A stretch of DNA of 64,000 bases from NCBI GenBank assembly GCA_963402885.1, contig OY727094.1, positions 30,010,501 through 30,074,500 on the forward strand, read 5' to 3'. The position numbers were made by a program, and so were the translations under genes. Shown here piece by piece: positions 58,001 to 64,000 of this stretch. The notes under the pieces are model-generated. The model searched no databases. It was given only the letters and a program-made list of their open reading frames with translations, and was not told where the DNA came from. Every line of letters starts with the position of its first letter. The stretch's first letter is position 1. The stretch is from Antedon bifida. Its lineage: Eukaryota > Echinodermata > Crinoidea > Comatulida > Antedonidae.

Positions 58001-59227
58001 TACGGCACACTTGGAAGACGCTCGCGAGTGAATTCAGCCCGAGAACGTAGTGAAAGCCCTGCTACTAGACTTAAGGATACCTTAAATATTGGCTCTCCAA
58101 AGGTAGTAAAACGATCCCGACCTGCATCTGCCAAAGCCTCGTTGGGTCGAAACTCTAGTTCTGGAAATGTAAAAGACAAATCAATGATCATGGTCTCACG
58201 AGGCGATGATGGTCGACACAGACTAGACAGTACTAGTAGTTCGGAGTCAATGGATAGCAGATCAGAAAGGTCAGAAATGGATGATCTCCTCCAAGCAATT
58301 ACCTCACGATGGGGTTCTGATAATAGTAAAATAGATGATGCCGAAGTTACGTTACGATCTGGTAACAAACCCAGAAAATCTGCCCCAGGAAGCACCAGCA
58401 GTTCCGCCAGAAGTAGCCTAGACATGGAGAATTACAATTATCAGAACTATTCTGGTGGATCAAAGGCAGCATTGGCTAGAGCAAATCAAAGGTCACGACC
58501 TGTTAACAGGTCGAAGCCGTCAGAAAAACCTCGACTAACTCCTAAGACTAAATCTCAGACAAAAGACGAGTCTGTGAAACGAACTCAACGTGAAGAAACG
58601 AGATCACGAAGCATAGGATCACCTAAGAGTGTTAGGAAAAGTTTGGACGCCAGTGGAATCCGATCAAGACAAATTGGAGGCAGAGGTAATGGTACTGTAC
58701 GCAGTCGCAGTTGTCACACAGAGCCAGATATGTACTCCAATGGAATGTCTGTTCCTAGGTCACGTTACCTATCTGACAGGGATGATTCAAATAATCTGAG
58801 CTCTAGTGTAGAATCAGACTCATCGTTGTCACGCATCAGGCCATGTTTCCCTGTACCTAGTCATTTAAAGATAGAAGCAAGACTTAATACTCCGCCTCGT
58901 AAAGAAAAACCAGTGCCTAGCGACAGACCCACCAGGATACCGCTGCCAATTCATCATCAAACCAATGTTGTACTGAGGCCCAAAAAATCGAACTCTCGTC
59001 GAGATGGTCGCTGCTTCTCCATGCCCGATCTGGAAGATAGGCTGGAATACTGCATGGATAGGCCCAAGATCGTTAAAGCCCAAGCCAGGCCCACCGAACG
59101 TGATTATTCCTTCAGTAGCATAGATTCCGTCTCCCCAACTCAGCATGATTCAGGTTATGAAGATGGGCGTAACGATGGAACGAACAAGACTTTAGCAGCT
59201 AGAGGTGTTATAGAGTCACATTTATGA
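33309..59227 (+). CDS. GAS2-like protein with CH and GAR domains (gene span, five coding exons)
   Basis: Predicted cytoskeletal linker of the GAS2L1/2/3 and Drosophila Pigs group: the CH domain contacts actin, the GAR domain microtubules, and the tail EB proteins (family knowledge). Exons 33309-34016, 50023-50130, 51235-51325, 55597-55681 and 57079-59227 join in frame to 1,046 aa (3,141 nt). The CH domain spans about residues 34-180, an acidic D/E/P-rich linker about 188-225, and the GAR domain 237-303 with [37 protein letters not shown] and DPCRC. Residues 330-1046 are Ser/Arg/Pro-rich and without a fold I recognise. They contain SPIP (431-434) and TRIP (949-952), candidate SxIP motifs next to basic residues. 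The start ATG lies in a good context (aaccATGg). Which vertebrate paralogue is closest cannot be decided by eye. Confidence 0.93.
37249..37311. mobile_element. Palindromic MITE, truncated
   Basis: Left arm aaagctctgtctacactatc, then a core ending gcccatatatggacac, after which similarity stops. The left arm is of type B and the core of type A, so the copy may be rearranged. Confidence 0.8.
37634..37663. repeat. Short hairpin CAGGGAGTTG...CAACTCCCTG, copy 2
   Basis: cagggagttgt and acaactccctg flank a short loop; same arms as 25602-25643. Confidence 0.75.
38996..39150 (-). repeat. GGCACATATGGCG dispersed repeat, fullest copy
   Basis: ctgggttccagttggagttt, ttggcacatatggcgttcc, acgtatactacta, caaaaatcgaaacgtc and tactggtgga in order. 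The reverse complement matches 47320-47435. Confidence 0.7.
39868..39883. repeat. Poly-C run (16 C)
   Basis: Homopolymer; a third run of 14 C lies at 41204-41217. Confidence 0.95.
41754..41959. mobile_element. Inverted-repeat element with CACTG...CGTAAC ends
   Basis: The left end cactgaatggttcgcgtaac mirrors the right end gcgttacgccactgatgg. Internal ctaaacccaggggcccctga pairs loosely with cctaaaccagggacctct. GC-rich with a cctccagcgttggagg hairpin. A DNA-transposon-like MITE. Confidence 0.7.
42642..42750. repeat. Degenerate tandem repeat of about 23-25 bp, four units
   Basis: Units resemble ggtctccgttttcgtacgtt: agtctccgttttgttacg, ggtctcactttttgtacc, ggtctccgttttcgtacg, ggtccccgttttagtt. 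Confidence 0.75.
44257..44280. repeat. Perfect 24-bp palindrome
   Basis: gagaaataagtt is followed at once by its exact reverse complement. The half-site GGAGAAATAAGTT also occurs twice within 61360-61514. Confidence 0.9.
47320..47435 (+). repeat. GGCACATATGGCG dispersed repeat
   Basis: ctccaccagtcagtctccg, tttcgatttttgtctg, tcaagtacacgtttgaaac, gccatgtgtgccaaaataa; the opposite strand of 38996-39150. Confidence 0.65.
48490..48575 (-). repeat. GGCACATATGGCG dispersed repeat, partial
   Basis: attttggcacatatggcg, tttcatatgtatactact and tgtatttcagaaaaat match 38996-39150. A second fragment, tctgggttccagacggagtt, lies at 47869-47888. Confidence 0.65.
48597..48672. repeat. Short tandem repeat of about 23 bp, three units
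   Basis: Units of ggaaagtctagggggcctat with variable G-run length (ggggcc, gggggcc, gggggggcc). Confidence 0.85.
49615..49769 (-). mobile_element. Palindromic MITE, orientation B, duplicated core
   Basis: The outer left arm is missing (starts ctatcaaactagtttgac); caaatatagtagtgatatg and caaatatggtagtgatatg in tandem; right arm tttgatagagtagacagaga. Confidence 0.87.
50023..50130 (+). CDS. GAS2-like coding exon 2: first half of GAR domain
   Basis: The acceptor tgttgcag ends at 50022 and the donor is gtaagt at 50131. The 36 codons, [20 protein letters not shown] onward, include [15 protein letters not shown]. This is the start of the Gas2-related domain, with its first metal-binding cysteines. 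Phase 0 at both ends. Confidence 0.93.
50131..51234 (+). other. GAS2-like intron 2 (1.1 kb), splits the GAR domain
   Basis: Interrupts the GAR domain between KIYVR and ILRNHV. I see nothing repeated or coding in it. Confidence 0.75.
51235..51325 (+). CDS. GAS2-like coding exon 3: second half of GAR domain
   Basis: The acceptor ttcacag ends at 51234 and the donor is gtaagg at 51326. It encodes [20 protein letters not shown] and then [10 protein letters not shown], almost identical to the GAR consensus with its closing Cys pair. It ends in phase 1. Confidence 0.95.
51434..51486. repeat. Imperfect palindrome with AAGAAATAA core
   Basis: attatcatgaagaaataa faces acttatttctacatgataat; core related to the palindrome at 44257. 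Confidence 0.7.
51494..51734. mobile_element. MITE with CAGTAGAACCCCTAT terminal inverted repeats
   Basis: Begins atacagtagaacccctat and ends ataggggttctactgtat. The interior has gcactttcccgtgaaat, gttttaacactatgacc and cccgaatgtgtccctaaat. Fullest copy of the family in the window. Confidence 0.8.
54147..54307 (+). mobile_element. Palindromic MITE, orientation A, with small insertion
   Basis: Arms aagctctgtctacactat and gtgtagacagagctttaa. About 16 extra bases (tagttgttgtctcaga) interrupt the left arm; core cccatatatgaacatgatga. Confidence 0.87.
55597..55681 (+). CDS. GAS2-like coding exon 4: basic linker
   Basis: The acceptor ttttctag ends at 55596 and the donor is gtacgg at 55682. It encodes [20 protein letters not shown] followed by PKSSLGER, a His/Lys/Arg-rich linker typical after the GAR domain. 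Phase fits both neighbours (85 nt, phase 1 to 0 with a split Arg codon). Confidence 0.85.
55682..57078 (+). other. GAS2-like intron 4 (1.4 kb)
   Basis: No recognisable repeat or coding exon. The open frame at 55717-56049 reads as hydrophobic AT translation and was not accepted. Confidence 0.7.
57079..59227 (+). CDS. GAS2-like terminal coding exon: Ser/Arg-rich tail
   Basis: The acceptor atttccag ends at 57078 and TGA is at 59225-59227. A single exon encodes about 716 residues dominated by Ser, Arg, Pro, Lys and Thr, with many SP and RSxS patterns suited to phosphorylation. SPIP is at 57377-57388, followed by IRRSR; TRIP is at 58931-58942. The C-terminus is GVIESHL. It is probably intrinsically disordered. 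Long antisense open frames in this exon are compositional shadows. Confidence 0.92.
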
Positions 59228-59277
59228 AAATACCGATGACGTAAGCCTTGTAAGGGTAGAAACTTAAATATATTGTG

Positions 59278-59283
59278 AATAAA
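59278..59283 (+). terminator. Candidate proximal poly(A) signal of GAS2-like gene
   Basis: AATAAA 51 bases after the stop codon. A second canonical signal lies far downstream at 61651, so the 3' UTR may be very short or about 2.4 kb. Confidence 0.35.
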
Positions 59284-60784
59284 ACTAGTTGATATCGTCA
59301 TAAATATGAGCTTTACTACAATTTAAAATTACTGGCCCAAAATAAAAGTATACGTTCTGCTAAATGTAGGCCTACCTGTTTAGATATTTGTCTGTTTAAG
59401 CGCAGCTTCTTAGGCCTAAATGTCATACGTTGTTACTGAAATTGGTGTTTAAAAAAATGATCCAAATGAAATAATGAAAGAATATAGAACATGTCGTATT
59501 ATTGTTATTCAATATTTTGAAACGATCTTGCTCTTGCAAATAATGTCCCGTATTTCCGCTTTTGTCGTTTAGATTCACAATCAGCACTATTAAAAAATGT
59601 TTAAATGTAAAATAGATCATTAATATTTAGAAAAAGGGAATATACTCCTATCGTATAGATAAATCGTGATGTGCCAATTCATAAAGTATATATTATATGT
59701 ATGAAATTATATTTTAGCTTATACTGGAATAGACCGTAATATTTCCATCAAGTATTCTTGATAAACATTCAATATGGGTGGGGTTAAGTGTGTGACTTAG
59801 AATCAGTGGGTTGGGATGGGGTGGGGTGTAGTATAATACTGCAACCAAAAGTTAGTGACCAATTACATAGAGGATTTGTGACAAAAATTACGAATATCTA
59901 TCGAGACATATACATCGTAGATGACTTTAGATAAACTACTATTACTGTGTGTTCAGATTTACCTTTTGACTAAAATATACCAGAAAAATCGTCTTTCAAT
60001 GTGCATTAGAATCTGCGTAAACTATTATGTGTTACGTCACCTAGATTAACTCGTCACCAGGACGAGTTAAGCCACCGCGATATGGGTCACGATCCAAGAG
60101 TTTCGGCCGTTTGCAGTCACTTTCTTGCCTGCGATATAAGGCGAAGGTATAGCTTGAAAGAGGCTTAATCACACTGCTTAGGTATCAATGTTTATGCTTA
60201 TCAACACTATATCAATGCTCAGTTTTTGCATACAGCTTTTTAACACCTTGATTATATTGTGTTAACGTATACCGCGTATATACAGTTTATCTGACTTTTG
60301 GTGTAATTTGGAATTTTTCAACAGTAACTTTTAATCAACCGTGTTTGTCAGAGCTCTAGGACCAAAGAAGTACTTTATTCTCTAGGATTATGTTTGGTTC
60401 GTATCCTTTGATTGATCTTCCGAAATTCTTAACGTGTTTTTTATGTTTTTCCTCGTCACTGTTTTTGTTCATCTTCCAAATTCCTAGTTTTTCGTTGTTA
60501 GTAAGTTGATTATCATTCCACGGTTTTCTTCTAGTTTCAGTAAATTCTAAGGATCAATATTTACGGATGTAATTTTTTTATCTCTTACGTGGCTCCTGTT
60601 ACGACTTTAGTCGGGGCGCTATTTCTCAATTGATTTATATATTTTAAAAAGACGATCTGATGTATATATTTTATACGATTGTAAAGCATTTTTTGACTAT
60701 AAACGGTGGATCTTTTAGTTATTTATTGACTGGCTTTAAACATAGTCTAGAGGCCTTAAGTATGTTGTATAGCCTTTAAAGCAC

Positions 60785-60832
60785 AGAGGAGTATGCGTGA
60801 GTGCGCGTGAAGTGTGTGCGAGTGCGCGCGAG
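60785..60832. repeat. Alternating purine-pyrimidine GT/GC stretch
   Basis: gagtatgcgtgagtgcgcgt, gaagtgtgtgcgagtgcgcg. Low complexity in a probable 3' UTR; the pattern is prone to Z-form DNA. Confidence 0.6.
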
Positions 60833-61228
60833 TCTTTTAAAGACGATTTTTATTCAATTTCTGCACATGATAGTAGAACACTGTATGTGAGTACCAGAAG
60901 AATGCCTAAATATAGACGATAAAATACTACAATGCAAGTTGCCTATGTTAATGTAACTTTGTTCAATGTCGAGTCCTGTCGTGTTCTATAAGAAATATAA
61001 GTAAATTAATGTCACAAATTAAACGGTCGCACGTACAAATTTTATATACTTTAAATGTAAGTTAGGATAATTATAGGTATTTAACTTTGCATGGAGCTAA
61101 AGCTATTTGAACATTTTGGATTTGCCCTTCATATAAATGTTGTTCTGATTGTCACTGATCTAAAAAGACCAACAAATAATACCAGATATATAAAGTAAAC
61201 TTCAATATTGTGACCATAAACGTAACAC

Positions 61229-61290
61229 TAGTTCACACGATATCCATGCGTTCAATTGTATAACGTCGGAATTGCTAGTGTGAACTGGCC
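61229..61290. repeat. Short inverted repeat AGTTCACAC...GTGTGAACT
   Basis: actagttcacacgatatcc and ttgctagtgtgaactggcc form arms of about 10 bp around a 35-base loop. Confidence 0.6.
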
Positions 61291-61359
61291 CTTAAGAAAA
61301 GGCTTTGTAAACAAAATAGACTGAACTGTCCCTCTCAGACCGTCGATTGACGAGTGTTT

Positions 61360-61514
61360 GCCCTGTTCATATAGATGTTATGCCCAGGTAGTCAGTTAAT
61401 CCGTGGAGAAATAAGTTAGTGGTTATTGTTTACTAAGCATTACTACTGTCATGGAGAAATAAGTTCTCTACTGTTAATCGGGCTTACTGGGCAAAACACC
61501 CATGTGAACAGGGC
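61360..61514. mobile_element. MITE with GCCCTGTTCA terminal inverted repeats
   Basis: Outer arms gccctgttcatatagatgtt and catgtgaacagggc; inner arms tgcccaggtagtcagttaat and gttaatcgggcttactggg. Contains ggagaaataagtt twice. Confidence 0.82.
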
Positions 61515-61650
61515 TTGTATTGTTGGCTTATCATAGATAGGCAACGCTTCACTGCAGTTTATGTACCTTACACGTTATGCTGCCATCTTTACTGTGTAAA
61601 TCGTGTGCTGTGAAAATGGTAAAAATGAAATTCGCGTGGGAAATGCAATA

Positions 61651-61656
61651 AATAAA
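61651..61656 (+). terminator. Candidate distal poly(A) signal of GAS2-like gene
   Basis: AATAAA, overlapping a second AATAAA just before it (from 61647), at the end of an otherwise gene-free stretch after the GAS2-like stop. It fits a long 3' UTR ending before the convergent HEAT gene. Tentative. Confidence 0.3.
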
Positions 61657-62082
61657 ATATATATCAAAAGAGACTGCTGTAGTTTTTCAAAATTGTGTTT
61701 TATTTTCGTTCAAGTGTAAACACATTTACATACATTGAGGCAATATAAATAGTCATATAAAATGTCTCTAAAAATACCATTTCTAAAAACACTGTACAAT
61801 TTTCTAGTAAGCTATTTGTATTTCAACTCCACTAGATATCTAGATGGTAGGTATGCCCATTTTAAGGGTTGAAAACTTTGAAAACCATAGAATTCTACTA
61901 AGATGTTTTCCAGGCATGCTAGCAAACTTTGACAGGAGTATCATATATTTTAGTAGTAACATGATTCTACAAAGTGTTTTATCCAAACCTCATCGTGGTT
62001 CTGTAATATTAAATTCATATACTGTAATATCTAAATAATAATTTAATATTGTATTAAAAATAATACAGTATTGAAATAGAGA

Positions 62083-62088
62083 TTTATT
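62083..62088 (-). terminator. Candidate poly(A) signal of HEATR4-like gene
   Basis: AATAAA on the minus strand about 210 bases after the stop. Confidence 0.45.
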
Positions 62089-62300
62089 TTGTCTACTGGC
62101 GTATATCTGATGAGAAGGTAAGTACTATCAATTGCACTAAAAGGTATATATTGTGCTGTTTGGTCTTCCCACATAGGTTAAGTTGTTCTTCGGGATTATG
62201 ATAATGATGATGATGTATTTTCTATTTCTGAACCCTGCTATTGATACCAAAAAATAAGGTAAGTTTAATTGAAAAACAATTCTATATCTATTTTGACGAC

Positions 62301-62430
62301 TCATTTTAACCGGTTCATTTCATCCGAGAGAACACGTGTCATTCTTAAAGCTTCTTGTGATGCTGGCGAGTTGATGAGTCCTAGCGCCACCTCAGCCGCT
62401 TGACGGACATGTGAAATGGTGTCACCACGC
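62301..62430 (-). CDS. HEATR4: HEATR4-like terminal coding exon
   Basis: Acceptor ttctttag before 62430; TGA at 62303-62301. It encodes RGDTISHVRQAAEVALGLIN then a helical tail ending SDEMNRLK. Frame is fixed by the HEAT motif and by phase with the preceding exon. Confidence 0.87.
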
Positions 62431-63945
62431 CTAAAGAAAAAAAGATTTTTGTATCAGCAAGTAGATTAGTTATTTACCCAAAATGTACCCACTTTTCTTT
62501 ATTCATTATAATCATGATCAAGAAAATGCAATCGATAATATATATTTTAACCATAAAGCTCTGTCTACACTATCAAACTAGTTTGACAAAAAAAGTGTGA
62601 TGTGCCCAAATATGACATCATCATGTTCATATATAGGCACATTACATTTTTTTGTCACATAAAGTTTGATAGTATAGACAGAGCTTAAGGTAAGTTTGTT
62701 TACTCTTTCAGCTAGAAAGAAAAATTCAATAAGCTAACGCACCACAATGCCACTATATATCGTACAGATTCTTCTGCCCTCATGTGTCCAAGAGATATAC
62801 AAGCGGCTTCCCGAACAAGACGATCTTCGTCACTTAGTTTCCTAATCATGCTCTGTACCACTTTGTAATTTTTTACTCCTAAAGAAATTAGACAATAATT
62901 AATGAGGCTACACTTATGTATTTTATTTCATTCAAATATATGCAAGGTTTCTGGTAATGTTCTGCCCCTCATTTGTTTTACAGGTGTCCCCTTAAAAGGG
63001 ATGTCCCTATGATTTAGATTATTCTATGTGTTGTTTATTCGTGTTGAAGAGAAGTTCACCTGTTTTTCCAAGTGCAATAGCTGCTACCGCCCTCATGTTT
63101 GGATCGTTGTCATTCAAAAGATTTGTCAAGGTTGAAATTACTGAACGTGTCTTAAACTGACCTGTAAACAATTACACTTGCATGATTTAATAATTTCATA
63201 AATAAATTAATTTCAAGGCAGTAGTGAGAAGTTAAATACAGACGACGCAAAGATGCTTTAAGTATAATTATTAATATAAAATTATATAAAATCTGTGCTG
63301 GGGATTAGGGTGGGTGGTGAAAATTGTCTCATGCTGGCTATGGCACTGAATTTAACACATTTAAAAACTTTGGTTTTTTTTTCTTTTACCCCTTTTTCCT
63401 TACCAAGATTTTGAACCGCATCTAACCTAACTGTACTTTCCATGTCAAACACACTGCGCATTGCAAGCAGGCCCAGTGCGTAGTCCAGAATTCGGTGATA
63501 AAAATTATCAGGATCATTTTCAATATCACAGCAAAAATCTGTGTACATCTTTTTTGTTATCATCTTATGAAGGTCAAAGATATCGCCATAAATAATGTTT
63601 ATCAACCACTTTTGTCGATGTTCAGGGAAACTTTCTTTAAGTTGTTCTTTATATTCGTCAATAAACGCATCTCGAAACTCAGGCCATGTCACTTGAGATA
63701 GACCGCGTAACCTATGCTCCCAAAACTCTGGTTTATCTGAAACCTCTATTTTCTCCTCATCTTGGCTCATTTTAATAACGTAAACACGTTCGTCGGTGAC
63801 GTCTTCATTACCGTCACTGCTTTCGGACTTCAGGTTCACCTTTTCGATGGCACGTTGAATGGAAGACAGTAATATTGGGTAGTTTTCTGTTCTGTCTGCT
63901 TCGTTTGTGAAGAACATCCAATTTATCTTTGCTAGAATCAATTTC
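62301..63945 (-). CDS. HEATR4: HEAT-repeat protein resembling HEATR4, C-terminal part (four coding exons)
   Basis: On the minus strand, exons 63945-63404, 63161-63060, 62878-62743 and 62430-62301 join in one frame of 302 aa ending TGA at 62303-62301. The first exon encodes a helical segment with WPEFRDAFIDEY and a VRLDAVQNLG HEAT edge. The next three each hold one HEAT repeat ending in a motif of the type VRxxAxxALG: NMRAVAAIALGK, LVREAACISLGHM and HVRQAAEVALGL. The layout resembles vertebrate HEATR4 from memory, a protein of poorly known function. It could instead be another scaffold with PBS-lyase-like HEAT repeats. The 5' part lies beyond the right edge. The gene converges on the GAS2-like gene. 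Confidence 0.8.
62555..62687 (-). mobile_element. Palindromic MITE, orientation B, inside HEATR4-like intron
   Basis: Arms aaagctctgtctacactatc and gatagtatagacagagctt; short core with catcatgttcatatatagg. It lies between the last two coding exons. Confidence 0.88.
62743..62878 (-). CDS. HEATR4: HEATR4-like exon, one HEAT repeat
   Basis: Acceptor ttctttag before 62878. It encodes VKNYKVVQSMIRKLSDEDRL then VREAACISLGHMRAEESVRY. The donor is less certain: gtgcgt after 62743 is the site that keeps phase 2 with the last exon and gives YIVALW across the junction. A nearby gtacga would break the frame. Confidence 0.75.
63060..63161 (-). CDS. HEATR4: HEATR4-like exon, one HEAT repeat
   Basis: Acceptor tttacag before 63161 and donor gtgaac after 63060, 102 nt, phase 1 at both ends. 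It encodes QFKTRSVISTLTNLLNDNDP then NMRAVAAIALGKT, a complete HEAT repeat. Confidence 0.87.
63404..63945 (-). CDS. HEATR4: HEATR4-like exon (most upstream in window)
   Basis: Read on the minus strand, acceptor ttctgcag precedes 63945 and donor gtaagg follows 63404. It encodes about 180 residues from KLILAKINWMFFTNEADRTE to STVRLDAVQNLG, with an acidic loop (SSDGNEDVTDE) and TWPEFRDAFIDEY. It ends in phase 1. Confidence 0.85.
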
Positions 63946-63964
63946 CTGCAGAATTACAAAAGGA

Positions 63965-64000
63965 AAACTTGTCTACACTATCAAGCAATAAAAGTGTGAT
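63965..64000. mobile_element. Palindromic MITE, cut by window edge
   Basis: aacttgtctacactatcaag and aaaagtgtgat match the left end of the family; the rest is outside. Confidence 0.65.

Larger units (their letters stand above)
59228..62300. other. 3' UTR and intergenic interval between convergent genes
   Basis: About 3 kb between the stop codons of two facing genes. It contains probable 3' UTR sequence, a GT/GC alternating stretch (60785-60832), two inverted-repeat elements (61229-61290, 61360-61514) and poly(A) signals on both strands. No open frame is convincing. Confidence 0.6.

Overview
This is a 64 kb piece of an AT-rich animal nuclear genome. It has spliced genes with GT/AG introns up to about 17 kb, and it carries tRNA-derived SINEs, fossil LINE fragments and many hairpin-type MITEs. 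Protein similarity recalled from memory (GCN1, a GAS2-like CH+GAR protein, a HEATR4-like HEAT protein), intron size and repeat content suggest a marine invertebrate deuterostome, perhaps an echinoderm. The taxon is an inference and cannot be proven from the window.

Layout. (1) 1-23,602, plus strand: the last six coding exons (266 aa) of GCN1, the ribosome-associated HEAT-repeat activator of the eIF2-alpha kinase GCN2. The gene begins upstream of the window, and one of its introns (4,894-21,848) is about 17 kb and packed with MITEs. (2) 23,603-33,308: an intergenic stretch with a LINE fossil, a 58-bp minisatellite of 12 units (27.8-28.5 kb) and two long inverted-repeat MITEs. (3) 33,309-59,227, plus strand: a complete five-exon GAS2-like gene (1,046 aa). 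It has a CH domain, a GAR (Gas2-related) domain and a long Ser/Arg-rich tail with SxIP-type EB-binding motifs, and so is predicted to link actin to microtubules. Its first intron is 16 kb. (4) 62,301-63,945, minus strand: the last four coding exons (302 aa) of a HEAT-repeat protein resembling HEATR4, which continues beyond the right edge and converges on the GAS2-like gene.

The three genes show no sign of working as one unit; this is ordinary eukaryotic gene order, and I found no operon, CRISPR array or prokaryotic-type defence system. The most interesting non-genic signals are these. A sharp change of base texture occurs near 24.6-27 kb: CpG-poor DNA around GCN1 gives way to CpG-rich DNA across the GAS2-like locus, where the palindrome TAGGCCTA appears dozens of times after being absent from the first 27 kb. 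A palindromic MITE family has about 15 copies, with directional subtypes, a head-to-tail pair and nested insertions. Several smaller inverted-repeat families share arms across the window. All exon boundaries were built by hand from splice consensus, reading phase and remembered family sequences.
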